The translations under genes were made by a program, and so were the position numbers. Below are positions 1 through 7,668 of a stretch of 64,000 nucleotides of DNA, one piece after another. Source of the stretch: Brevibacillus_C sp046036945 (lineage in GTDB: Bacteria > Bacillota > Bacilli > Brevibacillales > Brevibacillaceae). Every line of letters starts with the position of its first letter. Position 1 is the stretch's first letter. The stretch lies in NCBI RefSeq assembly GCF_046036945.1, contig NZ_JBJQOQ010000013.1, positions 1 through 64,000 of the forward strand. Reading direction: 5' to 3'. The notes beneath the pieces were generated by a model. It was not told the DNA's origin and ran no database searches. It was given only the letters and a program-made list of their open reading frames with translations.

Positions 1-777
1 TTTGACGATGCGGTATGATTGTTTGTGCAAAAAATCCTTGCGCTGTTGCGCGACTTTTTGGTGGATTCTCGCAACCTTCCGTTTGGCTTTCTGCCGGTTG
101 CGGGAACCGCGTTGTTTGCGGGATAGCCGCCGTTGGGCACGTCTCAACCGCTTTTCCGCTCTTCGCAGATACCGCGGGTTGTCCACCTTCGTCTCATCGG
201 ACAGCGCCGCAAAGGTACTCAGCCCTACGTCGATGCCCACCGCCGTTTCTATCGCCTGGCCTGCTTCCGCTGCCTCCGTTTTCACGCCGATGTTGGCCAT
301 CCACCCGTCCGCATACCGTTTCACATTGATTTGCGTCACATTCGTCCGGTCGAAAGGACGGTGTGCATGCATGCGGACAAAGCCGATTTTGGGCAGATAG
401 ACGAATCCGTCGCGGGCGAATGTCTTGCTTACCGCACCAGGCTGCGGGAACGTAAAGGAGAGGTACCGGTCGGTCGACTTGTAATGGGGAAAGCCCGCCT
501 CCCCGCGAAAGAAACGCTGATAAGCATCATCCAGACGCCGCAGGCAGTCCTGGAGCACTTGTGAATGAACTTCCTTGTATGCGGGGAATTCCTTCTTGAA
601 GGCGGGCAATTCATTCTGCTGCATGGCATAGGTGATGGTTTTGCCCTCTCGGTTGTAGGCGGTATCCCGTTGTTCCTTGGCTCGATTGTACAGCTTCCGG
701 CACAAGTCCAACGTTCGAATCATGAGCTGTTCCTGTTCGGGAGTCGGATAGAGTCGAAACTGAAACGTAATCTGCAC
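1..777 (-). CDS. tnpB: IS200/IS605-family TnpB (OrfB) protein, 3' end outside window
   Basis: The minus strand is open from a GTG at 777 to the window edge (259 codons, no stop). The start is chosen because AAGGTGG lies just upstream. The product begins VQITFQFRLYPTPEQ, the usual TnpB N-terminus, and contains the RuvC-I-like motif GIDVGLSTFAALSDE near residue 170, followed by a Lys/Arg-rich helix. TnpB proteins are RNA-guided nucleases carried by IS200/IS605 transposons. The RuvC-II/III and zinc-finger parts, and any omega RNA at the 3' end, lie beyond the window. No TnpA transposase is visible, so this may be a TnpB-only (IS1341-type) copy. Family assignment is secure; intactness is unknown. 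Confidence 0.9.
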   Translation of the reverse strand, partial: MQITFQFRLYPTPEQEQLMIRTLDLCRKLYNRAKEQRDTAYNREGKTITYAMQQNELPAFKKEFPAYKEVHSQVLQDCLRRLDDAYQRFFRGEAGFPHYKSTDRYLSFTFPQPGAVSKTFARDGFVYLPKIGFVRMHAHRPFDRTNVTQINVKRYADGWMANIGVKTEAAEAGQAIETAVGIDVGLSTFAALSDETKVDNPRYLRRAEKRLRRAQRRLSRKQRGSRNRQKAKRKVARIHQKVAQQRKDFLHKQSYRIVK

Positions 778-1226
778 GAAGGACCACCACCTTAACGGGA
801 ACGTATATTCCTACTTTATCACAAAAACCTCCGTCAGTCGTCTCTCTCTTAGAAAATAAGACAACATTTTTTTGACGATGGACGACTCAGGCAATAGCCA
901 AGTGCATGTAGGCTTCGCCTAACCAAGATTCATCCCCTACCTGCAGAGGAAGGGGACTTCTCTCGGAAACATGTTAAATTTCCAGCATATACTAAAAAGA
1001 GCCTTTGCTGCTCAAACAACAAAAGCTCTTTAAGGGAAGCTGTGGACACCCACAGCGCGCTAATGATCAGTCTTTCAAAGAAGCGAACCCACCGAGGCGG
1101 CCAACCTAAGCGGTGGGTTTTCGCTTGTTACGCTTGCGTTTCCACATGCGGAGAAGCTTCCAGTCTCTCTTTACTAGCCTTAGTGCCCCATGTCCTCCGC
1201 AGCGCGGAACATGGGGCACTCGCTTT
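778..1226. other. Non-coding region between tnpB and mtnA
   Basis: I see no convincing gene here. The stretch holds a short TAGGC-ttc-GCCTA hairpin near 911, which could belong to the transposon end, and two larger hairpins listed separately. Transposon boundaries could not be fixed. Confidence 0.5.
1081..1126. terminator. Hairpin, probable bidirectional terminator
   Basis: CCCACCG and CGGTGGG arms are nested in AAGCGAA and TTCGCTT flanks, giving a long stem with a T-rich tract on either side (TTTTCGCTTGTT on plus, TTCGCTTCTTT on minus). It lies between tnpB and mtnA. Confidence 0.5.
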
Positions 1227-1228
1227 TT
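1182..1228. terminator. Strong hairpin at the 3' end of mtnA
   Basis: AGTGCCCCATGT (1182) pairs with ACATGGGGCACT (1209-1220), with an inner CCGC/GCGG. The T-run (TTTTT, 1224-1228) is on the plus side, so as an intrinsic terminator it reads rightward. It also follows the mtnA stop directly and may stop or protect that transcript. Confidence 0.55.
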
Positions 1229-2270
1229 ATGTTCGCAGGCCGGCCAACTCTTCCGGCTTGTAGATCCCGGTCTCGGTCACGATCGCTGTGATCAGTCTGG
1301 CCGGGGTGACGTCAAAGGAGGGATTGTACACTTTGATCCCATCTGGCGCCACCTGCTTGCCCAACCCGTGGGTGATCTCTTCAGCCGGCCGCTCCTCGAT
1401 CGGGATTTCCGCACCGGTCGGCGTGTCCAGATCGATCGAAGAAAACGGAGCCGCGACGTAGAAGGGGATGCCGTGAGCGTGGGCCAATACCGCTACGCCA
1501 TACGTCCCGATCTTGTTGGCGACATCGCCGTTGGCTGCCACCCGGTCCGTTCCGACGATGACTGCCTGCACCCTTCCTTGAGCCATGACGGTTGCCGCCA
1601 TATTGTCGCAGATCAGCGTCACATCGATCCCCGCGCTCTGCAGCTCGTAGGCGGTCAAGCGCGATCCCTGCAGGACGGGGCGTGTCTCGTCTGCGTACAC
1701 CCGCAAATTCCAGCCCCGCTCCTTCGCCAGGTAAAACGGAGCCGTCGCCGTCCCGTAGGCGGCCGTTGCCAGCGAGCCGGCGTTGCAGTGGGTCAGGACC
1801 CCGATCCCGTCCTGCAGCAAGGTCAGCAGGTTCTCACCGATCGCGCGGCAGACGCGCTCATCCTCTTCCTGAATGGCCAGCGCCTCCGCCAGGACAGCCT
1901 GCTTGATCTCTTCGATCGGCTTGCCCTCTTCCTGCCTGACCCGCGCCTTTACCCGGTCTAAAGCCCAGAACAGATTGACCGCCGTCGGTCGGGAGGAGGC
2001 CAGATAGTCGGCTTGTTCTTCGACGTGCCGCCAAAAATCGCCAAAGTTCCCTGCCGTGCTCTCCCTGATGCCAAGGTAGAGTCCGTAAGCCGCAGCCATG
2101 CCGATGGCAGGCGCGCCCCGCACCTGCAGGTGGCGGATCGCCTCCCAAACTTGCTGTACCGTCGTCTGCTGCAAATAGACCTCTTCGACTGGTAAACGGG
2201 TCTGATCGAGGAGCCGCAGATGATCTCCCGCCCATTCCAGCGGCACCAAACGTTTTGCCGCACTACTCAT
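1227..2270 (-). CDS. mtnA: S-methyl-5-thioribose-1-phosphate isomerase
   Basis: MtnA converts 5-methylthioribose-1-phosphate to the ribulose form, the second step of methionine salvage. The 347-aa product is typical in length and carries family blocks such as LEVRGAPAIG-type (here LQVRGAPAIGMAAAYG near residue 50), GVLTHCNAGSLAT around 155 with the catalytic Cys, and GTDRVAANGDVANKIGT around 240 with the catalytic Asp. I chose ATG 2270 over an upstream start because AGGAGGC sits 6 nt before it and the ATG overlaps the mtnK stop by 4 bp (ATGA), implying translational coupling. It is the second gene of the mtnKA operon behind an S-box riboswitch. Confidence 0.96.
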   Translation of the reverse strand: MSSAAKRLVPLEWAGDHLRLLDQTRLPVEEVYLQQTTVQQVWEAIRHLQVRGAPAIGMAAAYGLYLGIRESTAGNFGDFWRHVEEQADYLASSRPTAVNLFWALDRVKARVRQEEGKPIEEIKQAVLAEALAIQEEDERVCRAIGENLLTLLQDGIGVLTHCNAGSLATAAYGTATAPFYLAKERGWNLRVYADETRPVLQGSRLTAYELQSAGIDVTLICDNMAATVMAQGRVQAVIVGTDRVAANGDVANKIGTYGVAVLAHAHGIPFYVAAPFSSIDLDTPTGAEIPIEERPAEEITHGLGKQVAPDGIKVYNPSFDVTPARLITAIVTETGIYKPEELAGLRT

Positions 2271-3493
2271 AAGACTGCCTCCTGTCCAAACGCTGCCGTC
2301 ACCCGGCATGCGAGATCGCTGATGTCAGTGCTGCCTTTTAACGAGCGGCGCTCCAGGATCAGAGCCTGCCCGATCGCCAGCGCCAGCCGCTCTGCATCGG
2401 CCCGGGCCGCATCGTCCTGAATGCTGTTCAGGTCGGCAACTCCGGCCAGCCCGATCACTCGGCGAAGCATCTTGCAGCCGGCATACCCTGCGCTGTCAGC
2501 CAGCAGGTTGACCACGTACTCCTGCCAGAATCCTTCTACATGGGCACTGCGCTCTTTTGCCTGGCGATGCCAGAGTTGCACAAATTGCGAGACGAATTCT
2601 TCCCAAACGTTTTCCGCCGTCTCCAGGAGGTATTTCCGGTACTCCTTGCGCTGTTCCTGATCGCTTTGCAAGCCGGACTGGGCGGCGTAATTGAGCAGCA
2701 GGTTGGCGATCACGGCACCGATGTCAAAGCCGATCGGCCCGTAGTAAGCAAACTCCGGATCGATCACCTTCGTGCTCGTTTCCGTGACGAAAATGCTGCC
2801 CGTGTGCAAATCGCCGTGCAGCAGCGCCTCCGCCTTCGTCAAGAAGCCGTACTTCAGATGGGCAATCTCCCGCTTTAATTCCGCGTTGTTCCAGATCGCT
2901 TCCACTTCCTTGCGGATCAGCGGGTTAAAATTGTTGGTTGGAGCATCTTCATAAGGATCAGTAAAGACCAAATCCTCCGTGATTTTGCACAATTCCGGAT
3001 TGATAAACTTCCCTACCAGCGCTTTTTTCTCGAACGGGTCGCAGCCCAGGTCGGAAGTAAAAAACAGCGTATGGGCTATAAAACGTCCGATGTGCTTGGC
3101 AAACAGCGGATAGCGGTTGCCCGCGATCAGCCCTTGGCGCATGATCACGTGGTTGCTCAAATCCTCCATCACCGTCAGCGCCAACTCGCTGTCGTAGTGA
3201 TAGACCAGCGGAACCAGCCCGGGTGCCAGCTTGTGCTGAATCTTCAAAGCTTCACTCTCAATCCGGGACCGGTCCAGCGTCAGCGGCCAAGACTCGCCGA
3301 CGACTCGGGCATACGGCAGCGCTTGCTTGACGATCACACTCTTATCCGCTCGATCATCTCGGATGTGAAATACCAGGTTCAGGTTGCCGTCGCCAATCTC
3401 ACGGCTTGTCAATGCGGCATTACGGTCAAATAGATCAGGCAAATTCCTGACGTATTCAACGGCTTCTTGTTCAGACAACGGACGATAAGCCAT
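2267..3493 (-). CDS. mtnK: 5-methylthioribose kinase
   Basis: MtnK phosphorylates methylthioribose at C1 with ATP, feeding the methionine salvage pathway. The 408-aa product is close to the Bacillus length and shows the APH-like kinase fold: DLLHGDLHTGSI-type catalytic loop (here ALLHGDLHTGS near residue 225) and VIDPEFAYYGPIGFDIGA metal-binding loop about 15 residues later. The start at ATG 3493 (MAYRPLSEQEAV) is preferred to an upstream TTG because of the purine-rich AGGGAGCAAGAGAGG before it. It leads an operon with mtnA, with a SAM-I riboswitch and terminator just upstream, so transcription should rise when SAM falls. Confidence 0.96.
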   Translation of the reverse strand: MAYRPLSEQEAVEYVRNLPDLFDRNAALTSREIGDGNLNLVFHIRDDRADKSVIVKQALPYARVVGESWPLTLDRSRIESEALKIQHKLAPGLVPLVYHYDSELALTVMEDLSNHVIMRQGLIAGNRYPLFAKHIGRFIAHTLFFTSDLGCDPFEKKALVGKFINPELCKITEDLVFTDPYEDAPTNNFNPLIRKEVEAIWNNAELKREIAHLKYGFLTKAEALLHGDLHTGSIFVTETSTKVIDPEFAYYGPIGFDIGAVIANLLLNYAAQSGLQSDQEQRKEYRKYLLETAENVWEEFVSQFVQLWHRQAKERSAHVEGFWQEYVVNLLADSAGYAGCKMLRRVIGLAGVADLNSIQDDAARADAERLALAIGQALILERRSLKGSTDISDLACRVTAAFGQEAVL

Positions 3494-3532
3494 ATCCTCT
3501 CTTGCTCCCTTCGGCTGATAATCAATCAAAAA

Positions 3533-3719
3533 TGAAAAAAAACGACCTCTTCCCCGGAGAGAAGAGGTCGTTGTATCCAGTAGTCAACGTTATTCCCCTT
3601 ATCTTCCAGAATTGTTTGTTTCTGCAGGATTTAGCACCGTGCATTGCGACTGTTGTGATCTGTCGAAATGTCGGTTGCCGGGTTTCATCGGGCCAGTCCC
3701 TCCACCGTCTCTGGATAAG
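3533..3719 (-). ncRNA. SAM-I (S-box) riboswitch with terminator, mtnKA leader
   Basis: Read on the minus strand, the aptamer runs from CTTATCCAGAGACGGTGGAG (P1 5' arm) through the conserved GGGACTGGCCCGATGAAACC core and GGTGCTAAATCCTGCAGA to GGAAGATAAG (P1 3' arm, 3599). It is followed by a perfect terminator, AACGACCTCTTC paired with GAAGAGGTCGTT, and eight Ts (3533-3572). Known behaviour of this class: SAM binding favours the terminator and shuts off mtnKA. Confidence 0.95.
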
Positions 3720-3750
3720 GTCATCCAAGTCGTATGTGATTGTTAGTTGA

Positions 3751-3779
3751 ATCTTACACAGTGGAGCAGCATCTGTCAA
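3751..3779 (-). promoter_or_regulatory. Sigma-A promoter of mtnKA
   Basis: On the minus strand TTGACA (3774-3779), a 17-bp spacer and TAAGAT (3751-3756) lie about 30 bp before the S-box aptamer. Confidence 0.85.
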
Positions 3780-3830
3780 GATTCTTCCGCACGCATTTCA
3801 ACTGGCAGCAGCGGGGCGGCAAACTCAGGC

Positions 3831-3859
3831 TTGACGCTTGCAGTTAAACGTCATATGAT
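3831..3859 (+). promoter_or_regulatory. Sigma-A promoter of mtnWXBD
   Basis: TTGACG (3831-3836), a 17-bp spacer and TATGAT (3854-3859). The -35 box is only about 50 bp from that of the divergent mtnKA promoter. Confidence 0.85.
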
Positions 3860-3902
3860 TTTACTAGCAACAGCGAAAGTGACAAACGTATACTTCCATA
3901 AA

Positions 3903-4081
3903 CTCTTATCGCGAGATGGCTGAGGGACTGGCCCGATGATGCCCGGCAACCGGCGCGCTGCTTTTCATAAAGTGCGAAACGGTGCTAAATCCTGCAGAAC
4001 CGCATGTGGTGCGGCTTCTGAGAGATGAGAGGAGAACGCTTGGAAACCCTGCCGCCTCTCCTCTCGTAGGCGGTTTTTTTA
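3903..4081 (+). ncRNA. SAM-I (S-box) riboswitch with terminator, mtnWXBD leader
   Basis: P1 arms are CTCTTATC (3903) and GATGAGAG (4024-4031). Between them lie the S-box core GAGGGACTGGCCCGATGATG, a CCGGCAACC stretch and GGTGCTAAATCCTGCAGA. The downstream terminator is CCGCC...GGCGG followed by TTTTTTT (to 4081). The P1 3' arm GAGAGG can alternatively pair with CCTCTCC in the terminator, which is the expected antiterminator switch. Confidence 0.95.
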
Positions 4082-4112
4082 TTGTCTTATATCCGAAAGG
4101 AGGCCTGCGCAC

Positions 4113-5327
4113 GTGAATGAGGAACGCATCCTGGTCACCTACTTGACGCAAGCGAAAGATCTGGAAAAAAAGGCTGCTGCCATTGCTGTCGGCATGACCG
4201 TAGGCTCGTGGACCGACCTGCCCGCGGCCAAACAAGCGGAACTTCGCCCATATCTCGGCGAGCCGGCCGGCACCGAGCCGCTGTCCGTGCTTGAAAACGG
4301 CGAAACCCGCGGCCTGATCACCGTAAGCTACCCGGTTCGCAACTTTACCAAAGACATCCCCTCGCTCTTGACCGGTATATTCGGAAAGCTGTCGATGGAC
4401 GGAAAAATCAAGCTGATCGACGTCCAGTTCCCGCCTTCCTTTACATCCGCCTTTCCCGGCCCCAAGTTCGGAATTGACGGACTGAGAGAGCTGACAAAGG
4501 TTCACGGACGGCCGCTCTTGATGAGCATTTTCAAATCGTGCCTGGGCCTTCCTTTTGACGACTTGAAAACGCAATTTCGCGCACAGGCGCTAGGCGGCGT
4601 CAACCTGATCAAGGACGATGAAATCTTCTTTGCCGACGACCGCGCCCCGTTCCTCGAACGCATATCCGCTTTCGGGCAAATCGCCAAAGAAGTCGAGGCA
4701 AAGACCGGCAAACCCGTTCTCTACGCTGCCAATCTGACCGGCCCGAGCCACCAGCTGCCGGAAAAGGCAAAGCGGGCGGTCGAAGCGGGAGCCACCTGCC
4801 TGTTGTTCAACGTGTTGGCATATGGCTTTGACGTGCTGCACCGCCTGGCTGCCGATCCCGACATCACCATCCCGATCATGTCCCATCCGGCATTGGCGGG
4901 AGCCTATTACCCTTCGCCCGACTACGGCATCGCCACGCCGCTTTTGCTGGGCAAACTGATGCGGCTGGCCGGCGCCGACCTGGTCTTGTTCCCGTCGCCG
5001 TACGGCAATGTCGCCCTGGATAAGTCGGATGCGCTCAAACTGGCAGACAGTCTGACGCAGCCGCATCAGACGTTGAAGCGTCCCTTCCCTGTGCCGTCTG
5101 CGGGGATTCATCCCGGCCTTGTGCCCCAGCTCTATGCCGATTTCGGCGTCGATCAAGTGGTCAACGCAGGCGGCGGTATTCACGGCCATCCGGGCGGTGC
5201 CACTGACGGAGCAAAAGCGTTCGTCGCGGCGATCGATGCTGCCGTCAGCGGAATTTCCCTCGAGGAAGCTGCCAGACATTCCGAACCGTTGGCGATCGCG
5301 CTAGAGAAGTGGGGTGGCGCCAAGTGA
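4113..5327 (+). CDS. mtnW: 2,3-diketo-5-methylthiopentyl-1-phosphate enolase (RuBisCO-like protein)
   Basis: MtnW tautomerises 2,3-diketomethylthiopentyl-1-P to its enol form in methionine salvage. The 404-aa protein belongs to the RuBisCO-like group: an N-terminal ferredoxin-like domain (1-125) and a C-terminal TIM barrel with GVNLIKDDE near residue 165, where the carbamylated Lys and the metal-binding Asp/Glu of the family sit, then HGHPGGATDGAKA near 350. The start is GTG 4113, 9 nt after AAAGGAGG. First gene of mtnWXBD, and its stop overlaps the mtnX start. Confidence 0.95.
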   Translation: MNEERILVTYLTQAKDLEKKAAAIAVGMTVGSWTDLPAAKQAELRPYLGEPAGTEPLSVLENGETRGLITVSYPVRNFTKDIPSLLTGIFGKLSMDGKIKLIDVQFPPSFTSAFPGPKFGIDGLRELTKVHGRPLLMSIFKSCLGLPFDDLKTQFRAQALGGVNLIKDDEIFFADDRAPFLERISAFGQIAKEVEAKTGKPVLYAANLTGPSHQLPEKAKRAVEAGATCLLFNVLAYGFDVLHRLAADPDITIPIMSHPALAGAYYPSPDYGIATPLLLGKLMRLAGADLVLFPSPYGNVALDKSDALKLADSLTQPHQTLKRPFPVPSAGIHPGLVPQLYADFGVDQVVNAGGGIHGHPGGATDGAKAFVAAIDAAVSGISLEEAARHSEPLAIALEKWGGAK

Positions 5328-6001
5328 GCAAGCAAATTATCCTGTTCTGCGACTTTGACGGCACGATCACGGAAAAGGACAACATCGCTGCGATCATGCG
5401 CCGTTTTGCCCCGCCGGAAGCGGAACCCCTGATGCAAAAAATCCTGACGCAGCAGATGAGCATCAGAGAAGGAGTCGGCCAATTATTCGCCATGCTGCCT
5501 TCTGCTTTAAAAGATGAGATCGTTCAGTTTATCGTCAAAGACGCGAAGATTCGCCCAGGTTTTGAACAGTTCGTCCGTTTTTGCGACGAGGCGGGCATTG
5601 AGCTTTTGATCACCAGCGGCGGCATCGACTTTTTCGTCTACCCCATCCTCGCCCGCTTCCAGCTGGAAAATCGGATTTACTGCAACGGCAGCGATTTTTC
5701 GCAGGATCGGATCACGATTACCTGGCCGCACCGCTGTGATGAACACTGTTCCAACGACTGCGGCATGTGCAAAACAGCGATCATCCGCGGTTATGATTCC
5801 AAGCGTTATCAGCGCATCGTAATCGGAGACAGCATTACTGATCTGGCGGGGGCAAAAATCGCCGATTTTGTCATCGCCCGCTCTCTCTTAGAACAGAAAT
5901 GCCAAGAGCTGGGCTTGCCTTACCAGCCGTTCGCGACGTTTTACGATGTGATTCATATTCTGCAAAACTTGCAAACAATTGAGGAGGTGAAACTGTCATG
6001 A
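5324..6001 (+). CDS. mtnX: 2-hydroxy-3-keto-5-methylthiopentenyl-1-phosphate phosphatase
   Basis: MtnX dephosphorylates the enol product of MtnW to give acireductone. The 225-aa protein is a HAD phosphatase: FCDFDGTITEKDN at the N-terminus carries the nucleophile and acid/base Asp pair, LLITSGG is motif II, and VIGDSITDLAGAK near residue 165 is motif IV. A CDEHCSNDCGMCK cysteine cluster in the middle is typical of the family. The start GTG 5324 overlaps the mtnW stop (GTGA). An in-frame GTG at 5309 has a weaker upstream signal. Confidence 0.94.
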   Translation: MSKQIILFCDFDGTITEKDNIAAIMRRFAPPEAEPLMQKILTQQMSIREGVGQLFAMLPSALKDEIVQFIVKDAKIRPGFEQFVRFCDEAGIELLITSGGIDFFVYPILARFQLENRIYCNGSDFSQDRITITWPHRCDEHCSNDCGMCKTAIIRGYDSKRYQRIVIGDSITDLAGAKIADFVIARSLLEQKCQELGLPYQPFATFYDVIHILQNLQTIEEVKLS

Positions 6002-6660
6002 TGACAACGACTACTCTCGAACAGCGCACAGATGCTTTTCGGCGTCTGGACGAGGCGAAGCTGAACTTCGCCAAACGTGACTGGTTTCCCGGGACCAGCG
6101 GCAATCTCTCCATTCGATTGTCCGATCAACCGCTTCGTTTCGCGGTCACAGCCAGCGGCAAAGACAAGACCAAGCTGACAGCAGAGGATTACCTGATCGT
6201 CGACGGCGACGCCGTACCCGTGGAGCCTACTTCCTTGAAGCCGTCTGCGGAAACCCTGATCCACGCTGTGGTCTACAAGCGGATCCCGGAGGCTGGAGCC
6301 TGCTTTCACGTCCATACGCTGGGCAATAACCTGATCTCCGAGCTGTACTTTGGCCACCGGGCGTTTTCGATTCAAGGTCAGGAATTGATCAAGGGCCTCG
6401 GGATCTGGGAAGAAAATGCATCCATTACTGTTCCGATCGTGGAAAATTACGCTGACATTCCCAAACTGGCGGCTGCGATTGACAAAGTGATTACCGCGGA
6501 GGTTCCCGGCGTGTTAATCCGCAACCACGGCATTTACGCCTGGGGGAAAAACGATTTTGAAGCGAAGCGCCATTTGGAGTCGTTTGAATTTTTGTTTGAG
6601 TACCAACTGCGTTTGCTTCAGCTGCGCAGCGCCGTCGCTCCGGCACAGGCCAGCGTCTAA
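5998..6660 (+). CDS. mtnB: Methylthioribulose-1-phosphate dehydratase
   Basis: MtnB dehydrates methylthioribulose-1-phosphate to 2,3-diketomethylthiopentyl-1-phosphate, the substrate of MtnW. The 220-aa protein is a class II aldolase/adducin-fold member with WFPGTSGNLSIR near residue 30, the zinc ligands in CFHVHTLGNN near 105 and a third His in RNHGIYAWG near 180. ATG 5998 overlaps the mtnX stop (ATGA) and follows GAGGAGGTGA. Confidence 0.95.
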   Translation: MMTTTTLEQRTDAFRRLDEAKLNFAKRDWFPGTSGNLSIRLSDQPLRFAVTASGKDKTKLTAEDYLIVDGDAVPVEPTSLKPSAETLIHAVVYKRIPEAGACFHVHTLGNNLISELYFGHRAFSIQGQELIKGLGIWEENASITVPIVENYADIPKLAAAIDKVITAEVPGVLIRNHGIYAWGKNDFEAKRHLESFEFLFEYQLRLLQLRSAVAPAQASV

Positions 6661-6686
6661 CCAATCCATAAAGGAGGATGTAAAAA

Positions 6687-7217
6687 ATGGCAAAGGTTCG
6701 TTTTCACGACACCAATGAGTACATCGAGGGCAGAGAAGCTGTCGAGAGCTTCCTCTCCTCCCAGGAAGTCATCTACGAACACTGGGGCGTTGACCGTCTG
6801 AATGACCGCCAGCGCAACGACTACGATCTAAGCGATGAGGAAAAGAACGAAATCGTCGAAGCGTTCCGCAAAGAGATTGACGACATCAGCACCCGCCGCG
6901 GATACACGACCGCCGACCTCATCATGCTTTCAGACAAGACGCCCAATTTAGACGAGTTGCTGAAGGTTTTCCTCGGCGAACACCACCACACTGACGACGA
7001 GGTTCGCTTTTGCGTTGACGGACATGGCATTTTCGCCATCAAAGGAAAAGATGGCCGCTATTTTGACGTTGAGCTCTCCGCCGGGGATTTGATTTCGGTT
7101 CCTTCCTACTACCGCCATTACTTCACCCTGATGGACGACCGCAAGATCAAGGCGATCCGCTTGTTCATCACACCGGCCGGCTGGCAGGCCATCTACGAAG
7201 AACCGTCCGTACAATAA
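6687..7217 (+). CDS. mtnD: Acireductone dioxygenase
   Basis: MtnD is a cupin dioxygenase that cleaves acireductone with O2. The iron form gives 2-keto-4-methylthiobutyrate and formate, the methionine precursor route. The 176-aa protein shows the metal motif GEHHHTDDEVRFCVDG near residue 95 (His, His, Glu ligands) and a later His in YYRHYF near 140. The start follows AAAGGAGG by 8 nt. It is the last gene of the operon and a terminator follows. The transaminase (mtnE) and nucleosidase (mtnN) steps are not in the window. Confidence 0.95.
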   Translation: MAKVRFHDTNEYIEGREAVESFLSSQEVIYEHWGVDRLNDRQRNDYDLSDEEKNEIVEAFRKEIDDISTRRGYTTADLIMLSDKTPNLDELLKVFLGEHHHTDDEVRFCVDGHGIFAIKGKDGRYFDVELSAGDLISVPSYYRHYFTLMDDRKIKAIRLFITPAGWQAIYEEPSVQ

Positions 7218-7225
7218 GCCCGAAT

Positions 7226-7270
7226 AAAACGCTGGAGTCTTGCAGAAGTGCACTTCTCCAGCGTTTTTTG
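7226..7270 (+). terminator. Intrinsic terminator of mtnWXBD
   Basis: AAAACGCTGGAG pairs with TCTCCAGCGTTTT, ending in six Ts, right after mtnD. Confidence 0.9.
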
Positions 7271-7374
7271 TACCGCTTGCTGGATGGCCAAAAAGTCCCT
7301 TCATACACGCCGAAAACGGGGATAAGCTATATCTGCAAGGACAACAAATCAACAATGGAAAGGTGGTACCAACA

Positions 7375-7620
7375 GTGAAAAAGATTGTTTCGATCGCCCT
7401 TGCTGTTTGCTTTGTGTTCACCTCGGCTTCGGCATTTGCCGAACATCAACCTGGCCATCCAGGCAAGCACAATGTACAGACGAAGTCCACAAAAACCCAT
7501 AAAATTCATACCAAAGCAAAAACCCACAAAATTCATACCAAAGCAAAGACCACCAAAAAGCTTCATATCAAGGAAGCTCCGGGAATGCCTAGCACCGGTC
7601 TGGGCGGAACGAGCAACTAA
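7375..7620 (+). CDS. Small secreted Lys/His/Thr-rich peptide with C-terminal MPSTG
   Basis: An 81-aa protein of no family I recognise. GTG 7375 is taken as start because AAAGGTGG precedes it by 8 nt and it opens a clean signal peptide (MKKIVSIALA, hydrophobic core, cleavage near AFA|EHQ at 22). The mature part is strongly basic and contains two exact copies of THKIHTKAK encoded by a 27-bp tandem repeat (7495-7548). It ends PGMPSTGLGGTSN; MPSTG resembles an LPxTG sortase signal, but there is no following membrane segment or charged tail. The next gene encodes a sortase, so it is a candidate sortase substrate or partner. Existence is likely; function is inferred only from context. Confidence 0.75.
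   Translation: MKKIVSIALAVCFVFTSASAFAEHQPGHPGKHNVQTKSTKTHKIHTKAKTHKIHTKAKTTKKLHIKEAPGMPSTGLGGTSN
7495..7548 (+). repeat. 27-bp tandem repeat (2 copies) inside the secreted peptide gene
   Basis: Two adjacent 27-bp units at 7495-7521 and 7522-7548 differ at two wobble positions (CAT/CAC and AAA/AAG) and each encode THKIHTKAK. The synonymous changes suggest the repeat is maintained at protein level. Confidence 0.9.
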
Positions 7621-7642
7621 AAGAGGGATCTTCCCTCTTTTC
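7618..7642 (+). terminator. Short hairpin between peptide and sortase genes
   Basis: AAAAGAGGGA-tct-TCCCTCTTTT overlaps the peptide stop region. It is probably a terminator or partial attenuator upstream of the sortase gene. Confidence 0.65.
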
Positions 7643-7668
7643 CTACGTTTTATGGGGAAGCGTGAACA

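Noticed and set aside
870..1020. Exact transposon end for the tnpB element
   Set aside because: A small hairpin is visible, but without the other end or a second copy the boundary cannot be fixed.
1042..1961. Plus-strand frames across the 3' half of mtnA and its terminator
   Set aside because: They read through the terminator hairpins and the reverse of mtnA; no start signals.
7495..7548. Short tandem repeat considered as a CRISPR-like array
   Set aside because: Two adjacent 27-bp units without spacers, in frame inside a coding gene.
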